This document shows positions 11,586-21,818 of a DNA stretch of 64,000 bases, piece after piece. The stretch spans positions 2,246,501-2,310,500 of the forward strand of contig JAHQIY010000001.1 of assembly GCA_019054805.1 (NCBI GenBank), in the 5' to 3' direction. The translations under genes and the position numbers were made by a program. This DNA is from Brachionus manjavacas. Lineage: Eukaryota > Rotifera > Eurotatoria > Ploima > Brachionidae. Within the stretch, counting starts at the first letter, position 1, and each line of letters starts with the position of its first letter. The notes under the pieces are model-generated. The model saw only the letters and a list, made by a program, of their open reading frames with translations, searched no databases and was not told the origin of the DNA.

Positions 11586-11780
11586 TTAAGTTAAAATTTT
11601 AAAATTAATGTTTGAATGATCATTGAACCATGTTGCAAGTTCTTTAGCTTTTAGTTGAACAAGTTGATCATTAACATTGACAAGCTGTTGTTGTGATGTT
11701 AAGGTAATAATCGTTAAAGCAACAGCAAGCTGGGAATGCAAGATCGGAATAGGGGAAATTTTAGCCATTGATACGAACAA
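11586..11780 (-). pseudogene. Possible RecQ-helicase-like fragment (motif Ia region)
   Basis: A 64-residue frame contains a run reading DQLVQLKAKELATWFNDHSN preceded by a hydrophobic strand. This resembles the segment after the Walker A motif in RecQ helicases, where a DQ..QLK.....A pattern is typical. The match is weak and there is no Walker A in view. It faces the RecQ-like fragment at 11877-12080. Confidence 0.25.
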
Positions 11781-11876
11781 CTTTCAAATACTGACCTCAT
11801 TTGATAAACTGAACCTTAAGTTCGCCTCTTAACAAGTGTCAAACATTACCGAAATATATGATCTTCTTAAAGAAGA

Positions 11877-12080
11877 ATGATGCTGAAGACAAATGTGTTA
11901 AATGCTTTTGTTAAAAGGGACATGATCGTTATTGTTGCCACAATATCATTTGGTATGGGCGTCAATGTACCGAAAATTAGAAAATTAGAAAAAATCCTTT
12001 TTTTAGCATTTTTTAAAATAAATTTTTTCAGTGTTTACAAAGATGGACTTGTTGATGATGAAGTACAGAAATTTACTTAA
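11877..12080 (+). pseudogene. RecQ-helicase-like motif V fragment
   Basis: The frame contains IVIVATISFGMGVNVPKIR, closely resembling motif V of RecQ-family helicases (VATxAFGMGxxxxxVR). The preceding sequence is broken and the following sequence leaves the family, so only about 30 residues are recognisable. It could be a captured gene fragment or a remnant of an old duplicated gene. Confidence 0.35.
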
Positions 12081-12189
12081 AGGAAACCTGGATGAGAATA
12101 CCGAAAAAATAGAAATTTTTAGGAAAAATGTTTTGCCTAGTTTGGAAAATCATATTTTCGATGACAATGGTCTCAAGAGGTATTAATGT

Positions 12190-14420
12190 AAGTTCAGTAA
12201 TTGTTTGAAGGTAGGAAGTGACTATTTAACTTGAACATCATTGTTTAGCCATTCGTTAGAAAAACATGGTGAAGTTATACCAAATAATGGCCAATTTATG
12301 GTAGGCAACTTGAGAACGGTTCAGAACCAAGGTGTTTTTATGAATGCCTGTGGTTTCTAGTTTAGTCACAAGGACAAATAAAGTCGTCATATCTGATCAA
12401 TGACGCACATAAGAAAAACCGAAACCAATTCCAAGATGAAATTTTAGTTAATTCATATCGAGCTTTATTTTCTGGACAGTTTTTTTCACCTTAAATTATG
12501 AGAAAAAAGGAAAGTCATACAGGATTTTTTAGACGAAAAAAATTTGAAAATTATGGCAAAATTTTAAAATTTTATGAGTATGAAAATAAGCTTTAAACAT
12601 TGATAGTAAAATCTGATTATTTAAATAGCTTTAAAGATTTTGAAAATTTATTTTCTAAAAATTTTTCTGCAATAGTTAATATTGAATCTTTTACACATTT
12701 TTTTTCAAAATATTAGAGCTAAAATTAAGGCATAAAATAATAAGATGTCATTCAAAAGTAAAATAAAATGAAACTTGGTGAATATTTATCATCAAACTAT
12801 TTATCAAATTTTATTTAAATGAGAATAATTATCAAAAAAGTAATTTTTTTGAATTAAATTTCTGAAAGTCTACTTACACAATTTTCAACTAATATTTAAT
12901 TTTTTTCGAATCCAAAATACATAAACTTATATCAAAATTATTAAATATATTTAGAGAATAAATTAAAAGTAAGTTAAGTAGATTAAATGAAAATCTGACT
13001 ATTCAATGTACATTTCTCAACAAGAACAGATTGAAAATGAAAAACCTCTGAAGGGAAAAGCACTGAAGTATTCATATAATTAATTTGAAATTAAATTTTT
13101 ATTTTTCATTTTTCAGGCCTAAAAAGGAAGTTAAATTGTTACATTTAAAATAGATGAAATTAAATCAATATCAATTGAAATGCAAAAGAATACCAAAAAA
13201 AAAAACAAAAAACCAAGTTTGGCCAACAGAAGTGGCAATTTTAAAGCAATAATTAACAATATTACTCAATTTTTAATAATTTCAAAATGTGTTTAGTAAT
13301 AGAATCATAAAAAACTTGAATTATTAAATAATAGATAATTATATATCTTTTTTAAATCAAGAGTTGAAATTTTGAAAAGAAAACAATTTTTATAGAAAGT
13401 AAAGAATTTTATCACTTGTTTTTATGTGGATTGTGCAATAAATAAAGCTAAACCTTCTCCGGACAAGATAGAACAAACCTGGAAATGTGTGACAATCTCT
13501 AATAGAAATTGTTGGGAAACAGAAAATAAAAAAAGTTCCGTTGTTAAAGATTTTAAAATTATTATTTAATTAATAATTTTTTCCCATATATTTTTCTTCA
13601 AAAAATTTCACTTCGTTTTTAATTAAAATTGCATTAATGAAAAAAAAATTGTTTAAATTAATTTCTTTTAAAATTCGAAAAAATTATCTGACTAATAATA
13701 AATCTTAAAGAATAAAAATTTAATTTAAAAACTTAATAAAAGGATAAAATAAATTTAAATCTTTTATTGCATACAAATTCATTCGGTTATATTTATAATA
13801 ATTATTATAAAAACAGGAATTTATGAAATTTTATAAGTTAAAATACTCTTTTTTTTCTTTAATGATACCAATTTAAAGTAGCTGGCATTTAATTTTTTAT
13901 AATTTTCCAGCTACTTCTACAACATCGCTTGTATTTTAAGCTGATGAAAGTATTTGTTTTAAATCAGCCAGTTTCCTTTTCTTTAATTTTGAAAAGAACT
14001 TTTTTAGTCTTTCATCAGTAAACTGGTTAGTAAAAATAATCAATGAATTCTCATTTTGGTTTAATTTATTGATTTAAAAATTTTCAAAAAACTCTCGTGA
14101 TAATCTACATTGAGATAATCTGCTTCACGTATTTTGTGTACATATTTTCAACTAAATTTGGTGCTTTTTTATTAACTGTTCTTAATGATCATATTCTATT
14201 TTTCAATTATTTTTGAGATGAAAGCTATCACTGAATCAAGTTTGTATTTTATGAAATGTGTATAGACTGATTATCAAATTTATTTTCTTCTAAAAACAAT
14301 TTAATATACTAAAAACAAAAGAACTTTAATATTTTCCCACCACAAAACCAGTAAAATTTAACAAAATTAATATATTTATCCACTAAATTATATAAAAACA
14401 AACCTTTTTTTTTCTTTCCT
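12190..14420. other. AT-rich stretch, only short coding-like scraps
   Basis: No intact gene. Small open, protein-like runs occur on the plus strand at about 13420-13570 (cysteine-containing, unrecognised) and on the minus strand around 13900-14030 (lysine/leucine-rich, interrupted). Neither can be assigned. Confidence 0.4.
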
Positions 14421-14421
14421 A

Positions 14422-15198
14422 CCGTAATTCCGTGTTGCTTTTCTAGTTATAGATGCAGCTTTTTTAAAATAATATAAAAATTAAAATATTAAAATAATAT
14501 GACAAAGTCTTGAATTAATTATACGAGCGGCGTTTAAAGACAAAATTAAAATGAAAAAAAAATACTATTTGAAAATCTTATTTTGATGATTTGTTTTTTG
14601 AGCCCTTTTTCCTACCAAGAGGCTTTCGAACACTCCCATCTTTGTTTAAAACTACAACTGGAGTAATATCAACTCTATTCAAGTTTAAACTTTGAAGAGG
14701 TCGACGCATAACTTCCTCATTCTGGTTTGAAATTGTAATGTTTGAACAATTTGTTCCTTTTTGTACTGGATTATTATTTTCATCATTGAACAATGGTGAA
14801 AAAAGAAAAAAAGTATCGTATGATTTTTTAAATCTTTAAAAAAAAAAGCTGCATCTATAACTAGAAAAGCATAAAAAAAATAATTTTTAATATTAAAAAA
14901 CATTTTCATAATTTTGTTTGAATGGTCGCACTAAAAGTTGAAATATAAAAAATTATTTTTTTAATATTTCAGAAAATTTCAAATAAAAATGATGCTCTTA
15001 AAAAGATTTTTTGATTATTAACTCGACATTTAAACTTGGTTTTTTTATTAGTATCACACATTTATACCCAAAGTTGCACATGTAGTGCGTCGAACCTTTA
15101 ATAGTATTTTTTTAACATGGAAGGGGTTAATGTCTGTGCATGCACTTCACATATGACTTTGGGTATTAATGCACGCGTTCCCCAACACGGAATTACGG
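14422..15198. mobile_element. TIR element flanked by TA, with nested inverted repeats
   Basis: The 16-bp end CCGTAATTCCGTGTTG at 14422-14437 has its exact reverse complement at 15183-15198. TA dinucleotides lie immediately outside both ends (14420-14421 and 15199-15200), compatible with a Tc1/mariner-type target. A second perfect-looking inverted repeat (about 29 bp, including CTAGTTATAGATGCAGC) pairs 14437-14465 with 14842-14870. A third pairs ATACCCAAAGT near 15065 with ACTTTGGGTAT near 15155. The interior codes a small basic-tailed frame on the minus strand. Confidence 0.7.
14578..14793 (-). pseudogene. Small frame with AT-hook-like tail inside the TIR element
   Basis: The frame ends in GRKKGSKNKSSK, a basic run resembling an AT-hook extension (RGRP-like core replaced by GRKKGSK). 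It begins in an Asn/Gln-rich segment. It could be the remnant of a transposon-encoded DNA-binding protein. No catalytic residues are present. Confidence 0.3.
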
Positions 15199-15412
15199 TA
15201 ACTAATATATTTTTCTCTTAACTAATTTATTAAATCTAGCTAATATTTTAAAAATGGAAAATTGAAAAAATTTTAAAACAAATTTAAATTAAAAAAAAAT
15301 TTTATGAATATTTATTCAACGCTTAACGGTTATTTTAATTCCATTAATTGTTTAAAGGTTGTTTAATTTAAAGTGTTTATTAAAAATTTTACATTTTATA
15401 TAGAAATAAGTT

Positions 15413-15845
15413 GAAAAAGACTCTTTAGATGCCTTTGCGAACATCAAAGAGAGGTTAATAGATTATTTTAAAGGAAATTCGGATATAAATCAAAAAGAAA
15501 AATCTTTGATGAACAGCCAAAATCAAGAAATGAATATAAACATGAAAGAAGACGCCGACAAAAAACAGCAAAAGCAATGATTATTTCGAATTGATTATAA
15601 CTTGTGATTATGATGTTTTCATTTCGGAGAATGAAGATGGAATAACTTCAGATTACTTAATTGAGTTTGGTGATATCTTAAGTTCAGATGCTGATAAAAA
15701 TGAAATTTTGAGCTCGAAGAAAGATAATGGAGGAATTTCAGATTTATTAAAGGAGCTTGATAAAATCTTTAGTTCAATTTTTTGTCTTTTTTATTCGAGT
15801 AAATACGATTTAAATAATCAAATATTAGAAAAAAAAAAGAAATAA
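15413..15845 (+). pseudogene. Unrecognised acidic coding-like region with internal repeat, frame broken
   Basis: A protein-like frame (about 15413-15581) ends in a polar Lys/Gln run. A second frame, shifted by one base, continues at once from about 15570 to 15845. The second part is acidic and contains two similar units, each SDYLIEFGDILSS-like then SDLLKELDKIFSS-like, separated by about 34 residues. It has no ATG. The switch could be a frameshift mutation or an unseen small intron. I recognise no family. Confidence 0.35.
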
Positions 15846-15998
15846 TTAATACAAAGTCTATTCAAATCTAATTAAATTAAAAATTTTCTTAATCTACATT
15901 AAGTTCTCTAATAATTTCAAAATTTTCCCTCAGCATTCACCTATCTATAAAAAGGTCAGTTTCTTTGCTTAGATTAAAACCCATTTAAAAGCGACCTT

Positions 15999-16235
15999 CT
16001 AAGTAACACGCATATAGTTTTGTGAGACCCCATTGCGAGAAGGACAACAAAATTTAATTTGTACTTGCAAAAATAATCGCGGAATTTCGTTTGACCCAAT
16101 TACAAGTTCTAAATTTGTAATAGGTTGGCCCTTATTGAATTCATAAAATTGTTCGGAATTTAATTCCACTCCATCTAAAGTTGTTGGTGTTCTATTAAAT
16201 ATACTTAGTTGAATACAGTCGCTGTTACTGGATTT
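15999..16235 (-). pseudogene. Unrecognised coding-like fragment
   Basis: About 78 residues are open between stops at 16236-16238 and 15999-16001, with balanced amino-acid composition and readable strands (SDCIQLSIFNRTPTTLDGVE, later LFLQVQIKFCCPSR). This is unlike the low-complexity frames around it. There is no ATG, so if real it is an exon or a truncated pseudogene of unknown identity. Confidence 0.3.
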
Positions 16236-16649
16236 TTATCTTTTTTCTTGCTCTATATCGGAATTTTGTTTAAATATTTTCAAAATAAAATTTTAAAGAA
16301 AAAAAAAAATATCAAGATATAGTTTTGAAGTTTCTTAATTAATTTAAAACTTAGTTTAAGATTAGGTGCGAATGCGCATAGTTAATGGATGCTAATTGCA
16401 TGTTAGTTTTAAACGAATATAAACGAAAACTTTCTTTTTTTTTGACATTTGTTTTTAGACAGGGAATAAAATTATACAAAACAACAATTCTTTTATTGCG
16501 ATATTACAATTATCTACATACTTTACAATCAAATTCTATTTTATTTTCAGGCTTCTTTTTAATAATGTTTTACACCTGAAAAAAAGTAAAACAACTGTAT
16601 AATTCTTTCGTTTTATTTCAAAATAATAATAATTCAATAAACCAAATTT

Positions 16650-16940
16650 TACCACATTTTACGCAAATAAACGTAAAATCCGAAAAATTAAAAAGAAGTA
16701 TTTTAAGAAAAATAACGTAAATTTTCAGGATTTTACGTTAATTTTGGTAAAATTTGATAAAATTCATAACGGCCAAAATTTTGGAAAAAATGTCTTTTTT
16801 TTGCTAAAATACAAATTTAAATTTTTTTTTTATTTTAATTTTTTTTTAAACGATCTTAAAGATACCTATTTTTAACCAAAAATTACGTAAATTTTGGTTA
16901 TATTTGTAAAAATTGGTAAAAAAAAGTAAAATTTAGAAAT
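16650..16940. repeat. ACGTAAA-rich dispersed repeat, copy 1
   Basis: This AT-rich segment has repeated TTTTACGTAAA, AACGTAAATTT and GGTAAAATTTG motifs in both orientations. Similar clusters occur near 27570-27680, 36750-36930, 46740-46920 and 60385-60450. It looks like a dispersed repeat family rather than chance AT-richness. Confidence 0.4.
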
Positions 16941-17099
16941 TATTTTATTTATACAAAACCAATTAAATGGAAAAAAGAATACTTAAACACATTGAACAAA
17001 TGATGTTTTTTATTTAAAGCATTTAAATTTAAGTTAAATTTTGTTAAATTTTGTTTTTGAACAAATTTAACCAATTCCCGTGAAATCTCATTTTTTTTA

Positions 17100-18022
17100 T
17101 TTTAAAAAAGCTTATTTTTAATTTATTACATTTCACTTGAATAATTTTAACATAATTTCCCAGTGTTTGATTTGGCTCTTTTTCATTATAGGCCCACTCT
17201 AAAGCATTACGAAGATAATTCGTGAATCGTTTGTTGTTAACTTGAATTAATTTTTTTAAATATTTTTCTTGGTTTAAAAAACGCTCTTAAAAAAAATTCA
17301 AATTTTTCATCTTAAGGTAGTGTAAAAAAAAAGACATAAAATAATATTTAAATATAATTACTAATTGAATTTTTTTTCTTGGCTCAACGAAAAAATCAGG
17401 TGTGATCGAATCTGAACTAGTCTGACCTATTTTTTTGTTATTAGAAATTTGAGTTGTAGAATGATAATTCCTGTTCAAAATTTATCTTGAAGGGTCCTTA
17501 ATTTCTATATTTTCTTCGATTAGCTTCAAAATGTTGTTATTCAATTTAAAAATATTTTCATTAATTTAATTAAATTTTCTCTCAAGTGATTGAAAACTTG
17601 GCTTTTGCTTTCTTTTATTATTTTTCCCGTCTTTTTAAAAATATTTTTATTAATAAATTAAAAGGCAATTTATTTTTCTATTTTTAATCAAATTTAAAAT
17701 AATTTCTTTTCTTGTCTTTTTTTCCATAAATAAAAATAAAAATTCAAAAAAAATTGATAATAAAATTAATAAATAAATAAAAAAGTTCGTTCCTTCAACC
17801 TTATTTTTTGGAATTTTTTAATATCAATCCTACTTGGCATCTGATCCAGTTAAAAAATAGGATGCTTATCGTTTTCATTAATAGCCAACATTTCAGTGAA
17901 CTTCTCTTCTTTTTTTTTTCTTTACCACCTGAACTTCAGTTTCTGAATCGGTACTACTCTTGTCTTGATTTAGACGTATTTTATTTGCTTTCGAAGCTTG
18001 CTTTGTCTGAGACTTTGTTTTA
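17100..18022 (-). pseudogene. Broken coding-like region, unknown protein
   Basis: On the minus strand an ATG at 18022 opens a basic, Lys-rich frame (MFKTKSQTKQASKANK...). It is followed after frame changes by protein-like runs near 17880-17800 and 17478-17390 and by a convincing helical run near 17290-17115 (NKRFTNYLRNALEWAYNEKE). The pieces lie in order on one strand and may be exons or a frameshifted transposon ORF. No family is recognised. Confidence 0.3.
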
Positions 18023-18377
18023 AACATTTTCTATATATTGAAGAAAAACGATGTTTCAGTTTTAGTAAAAGAAGAATTTATTATTAAAGAAATTTTAGGC
18101 TTAAGTTAAAGATGGCTCGTGTTAACATGAAAAGAAATAAAAAATTGAGGGTTAGAAATAATTTAGATTTTTTAAGAAGCAAAGTTGTTTAAATGATTAA
18201 AAAATATAAAAGCATCAAGAAAAAAAGAAGTGTTTTTAAAACTTTCATTCTCTAAATATATTATTCACTCATCAAATGTAATTTTAAACAAAAATTCTTA
18301 AAATATAAAGATTTTAAAAAGTATTTAAGAAAAATTATAAATGATAAATGTACTATTAATCATTTTTTGATATTCAG

Positions 18378-18434
18378 GAACATACTGCAAAAGACAACAA
18401 TTTGTTATCTTCTTCTCGCCTTGCTCTTAAAATT
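18378..18434 (+). pseudogene. Tc1/mariner transposase pseudogene, left piece (cut by LTR insertion)
   Basis: A 19-codon run after an AG acceptor-like site ends exactly at the AATT target-site duplication. It is in the same frame as the sequence that resumes on the other side of the LTR element at 23261. Removing the element and one AATT copy therefore leaves an uninterrupted frame. This shows the LTR element inserted into an existing transposase gene. Confidence 0.5.
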
Positions 18435-18696
18435 TGTAACTGGAAGAAAAACAAGGATAGTTGTTTAATAGTTTATTGCAATAATATAAATATATCTTAT
18501 ATATAGCGTTGACATCTGTATCTCGTTAGGAGTAATGAATCGTCTAGAATAGAATTCCATTCTGATTCTAGAAGTATTGCGAGGCGTGTTAATTAAAACA
18601 TATTAATAACATTAATAATATAGTCAAGTATTCTATATATATGATTTAAACACGAGTTGATCATCAAATAAGTGAGTGCTTAAAGTGTGGGTAACA
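18435..18696 (-). repeat. 3' LTR (28-bp deletion)
   Basis: This 262-bp LTR ends (plus-strand view) in TGTAAC and GTAACA; the intact partner has TGTTAC...GTAACA. Compared with the 5' LTR it has three substitutions and lacks 28 bp next to the TATA box, between the promoter and the AATAAA region. This removes the likely transcription start zone. Confidence 0.9.
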
Positions 18697-18697
18697 G

Positions 18698-18709
18698 ATC
18701 CCCCGGGTT
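18698..18709 (-). other. Polypurine tract at the 3' LTR
   Basis: In element sense the sequence AACCCGGGGGAT sits one base before the 3' LTR, where the plus-strand primer must lie. An identical 12-mer occurs inside the integrase region (20727-20738). Confidence 0.6.
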
Positions 18710-18780
18710 AAGCCATCATCGACCCTGATGATAGGAAAATACAAAATTAAAAAATAATTTACTTTATCGAGACAAAATAT

Positions 18781-20520
18781 TTAACGTTTAAATAAAAAAA
18801 TAAAGATGATCTGAAGAAAGAAAAAAGATTCGCTATTGTTTTCTTCTATATGAACCTGAGCTATTTCTTCAGTGTTATTTATTTTCGGATTATTTCTTAT
18901 ATTTTTTCTTCTAAATATTTTATAAATAAATGAAATGAATCTAAACATCTTTACTATTATTTTAACTATGAACCAAAACATAATAAAGACAAGAATTAAC
19001 CCTACAATTTTAAGAATTAATCTCTGTTTCCTTATTGTGACTTTATCAAAAAATTCAGATATTTTGTCCATTGACCCTTTTCCAACACTTTCTAGGTGTG
19101 ATGCAATGTACACTTCTGTATCGCTTTTAAAATATTCATTCATTACTGAGTTCCTTTCTCTATCACTATAATTTAATAATAAATTTAAATGACTGAATTC
19201 AAAGCTATCTAGTTCGCTAATTTCGTTATTTATTTTTATCCCTTTTTTCCAGTAAGTTATTTCAAAATCTTTCCTATTAATCCTTATACTAATGTTTTTA
19301 TCTAATATATTACGTATCCAATACGTTCGATCATCACAACTGATTAATTTTGACATCACAACTGAATAATACTAGATTGCGTTAGATGTCCGTACGACTC
19401 AGTACCGTTTATTTGAATTTTAACTTTAGGATCTTTATAATAATCAGCATTATTTTCGATTGTTATTTTTCAATAACAGTACAAACATGAACAAAGACAA
19501 TACCATATCTCGAGTAAGTTTTTATGTCATGATCTGTGTCTTTTATAGTGTCAAAATTATCTTCGACAAGTGACATAAATTTTAAATACCTCAAATTATT
19601 TAAAAAAATATTTTCTTTTAATTTATCAATGAGATTATACGTTTTTAGTTCTATGTTATCTGTATCAGCTAGTAGTAATTCGTGGATTGTCCCAATTTCA
19701 TTTTTATTTTTGGCTAAATTCGTTTTATACTTCGTAAAAAATAAGCCTTCTGATGTTTCAAACATTTCAATGTCACAGTAAACCGATTTGTTAAAATCTT
19801 GAATATTAGGTTACCCAATGAATTGCTAAATATGTTGTCAAAAGGTGTGTTTAGTGACATTGAATCCAGTCTCCTAAAGGGACATTTGTTGATTATTGTC
19901 TTATTCCAGATAAATATCGAATTTTCCGTTTTACATTCCAAATCTTCGATACCACAGTTGTATATTTTCGAGTTTTCACTTTGTAAATTAACATACCTCA
20001 ATGAGTATACAAGCCCGTACGCATGAGAAGTCTTAAGCCAATTGTACGCAGGGTGTGCCGGTTTAGAAAAAAGACATCGGTTGTCTTTACATATCATTAC
20101 ATTGCCAACGCATTTTTTAGTAAATTCCATTATAAAACATTCTTCTTTAGACATTTTTTTAATAACTATTTGTTCATCCTTAGATTCAGCACCAAAGAAG
20201 TTTTTAAAAGTTTCAATGAATGTTTCTACGATTGAACACTCATAGCCAGTTCCGTCAATTGTTAAGCTTTGCCGTACCAACGGAGTGATTCTCTTAAATT
20301 TTAAGTCTTTTCTAATCCTTATTCTTTTGTTAATATGGTGCGGATGACATTTTTCGTCTAAGTTTAATGTTGTGTATTTATCTCTAGTTTCCCATGTAGG
20401 AGTATCACATACAGAGAAGCTACCTTTTATTTCAAAACAACCTGCGAGACTGATAAGAAGAAACCATATTATTGTAACTGTTGTTACTGATGATATCCAA
20501 TTGAATTGATGTTTCTCCCC
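18781..20520 (-). pseudogene. Env-like glycoprotein gene (frameshifted) of the LTR element
   Basis: After the chromodomain the frame runs straight into a hydrophobic signal-like stretch (about 20505-20440). A cysteine-containing ectodomain follows (about 20440-19463) with possible N-glycosylation sites. The last open part (18781-19359) has a single strong membrane-spanning segment of about 25 residues, then a basic, charged cytoplasmic tail. This is the layout of a class of retroelement envelope glycoproteins. It is broken by a frameshift near 19770 and by a stop and frameshifts between 19463 and 19359. No ATG precedes the signal-like stretch, so expression may have used splicing or fusion to Pol. 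I cannot assign the viral glycoprotein family. Confidence 0.6.
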
Positions 20521-20554
20521 CCTAGCTTTGCTTTTTGTATCTTTATGATGCTCT

Positions 20555-20717
20555 TTTCCTAACTTTTTCCAATATCTATCGATTGTGGACTTATCAATAA
20601 AATTTTCCGCCGGTTCCCATGTATTATGTTTATTTGAAAAGCCAGACCATTTTACATAAAATTCGTCTTTTTGTTTTTACTTAGTCTATGATCGATTACC
20701 TTTACCACATTGTAAAC
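20555..20717 (-). pseudogene. Chromodomain at the integrase C-terminus (frameshifted)
   Basis: A typical chromodomain can be read in two frames: YNVVKVIDHR in the first, then after a one-base shift near 20665 the aromatic-rich core VKWSGFSNKHNTWEPAENF and a final WKKLGK. The core matches the methyl-lysine reader fold (VKWxGxxxxxxTWEP). In chromoviruses such domains tether integration complexes to modified histones. Here it directly abuts the env-like gene. Confidence 0.75.
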
Positions 20718-20969
20718 ATTTGACTCATCCCCCGGGTTCAATGGTGCCTTATCCACTGTTAAGCGTTGTAGTGGGAATGTGTCTTTAAGTCTTTGGCCGA
20801 ACTGGTCTTCGATAATATAATTTTGATTTTTAGTAATTTTGATGATTTTAAAAGGACCTTGATATTTAGGATGAAGTTTATCATGTAAGCCCATAATTTT
20901 TACCCAAACATTGGTGCCCAATGGTAAGTTTTCAGTTTGAATTGTGTGAGCCTTGTTTTGTGCCTTCAT
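20652..20969 (-). pseudogene. Integrase C-terminal domain
   Basis: This is the segment between the catalytic core and the chromodomain, with the GPF/Y-type motif (KYQGPFKI) characteristic of Ty3/gypsy integrases. It is out of frame with the preceding core because of an indel in a T-run near 20995. It ends at the frameshift inside the chromodomain. Confidence 0.7.
20727..20738 (-). other. Internal copy of the polypurine tract (central PPT candidate)
   Basis: The 12-mer AACCCGGGGGAT, identical to the 3' polypurine tract, lies in the region coding the end of integrase. Lentiviruses carry a central polypurine tract in the same relative place. Whether it primes DNA synthesis here is inference. 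Confidence 0.4.
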
Positions 20970-20989
20970 TTGTTTTTCCCTACCTTTAA

Positions 20990-21625
20990 AAAGGCAATTT
21001 CAAATGGTGAATATTTAGTCGTAGAGTGTATTCTAGTGTTGTACGATAAAAGGACATACGGAATCCATTTTGGCCAGTCATCCGGATTGTCACAGCAGTG
21101 TTTGCGTAGACAGGTAATTATTTCTCTATTTAATCTTTCTGTTTGGCCATTTGTTCGTGGATGGAATGCTGACGTAATTGCATGTTCCGCTCTAATTGTT
21201 GTAGAAGTTCGTCCATTACTGAGTTATTAAATTCAGTCCCTTGTTCTGAAGTAACAACTCTACTTGGACCAAAGATACAAATATATTTCCACAGTATACT
21301 CGCTATAACATCTGCTTCTTTACTTTTAATAGGTTCTCTAAACGCGTGTTTAGACAGGTATTCAATAATGACAATAATTCCCGCGTACCCTTCAGCAGTT
21401 ACTGGTAGCCCGAAGACTAAGTCGATTCCAATCCTATCAAAAATCTCTTGGATCGCTGTCGCCTTAGCACAGTGTTCTTTTGGGATAGCTAGATGGTTAC
21501 GTTTACAAGGTTCGCATTTGTTTGCAAACTTAATTACATCGTCCCACATTTTTAGCAAGTAATAATCCTTTTTCAATCTATTATAAGTGGTTTCCGCCTG
21601 AACATGCCCTAATAAATGAGCATCT
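20990..21625 (-). pseudogene. Integrase zinc finger and catalytic core (inactivated)
   Basis: In order on the minus strand: an HHCC zinc finger (H-LLG-H near 21610, then CEPC near 21510), and the first catalytic aspartate in GIDLV (near 21435). The position of the second aspartate reads SEQGTEF (near 21250), so Asp is replaced by Glu. After a frameshift near 21205 comes the canonical HPRTNGQTERLN block (near 21150) with the catalytic Glu. Two frameshifts and the Asp-to-Glu change mean this copy cannot make active integrase. Confidence 0.8.
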
Positions 21626-21818
21626 CTTATAAGATTCTCTCTGACTTTGGTTTTTTCGGAACATACACTCCCTCACCTTTCGTGTTTCTATGAAATTATT
21701 TTATCTGATATTGGCTCGTAGGAGTAGATATTTGCCAATTGTAACTCTTTTAACTTGTTTTCTAGGTAATCCTGAAGGGAGTTTATTCATTTTTAACATA
21801 TGTAATAGTGCACTATCC

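Noticed and set aside
20985..21005. Programmed -1 frameshift site in integrase (T-run followed by AAA)
   Set aside because: The run does not form a proper X XXY YYZ heptamer in frame, and other frameshifts nearby are clearly mutational, so simple indel decay is more likely.
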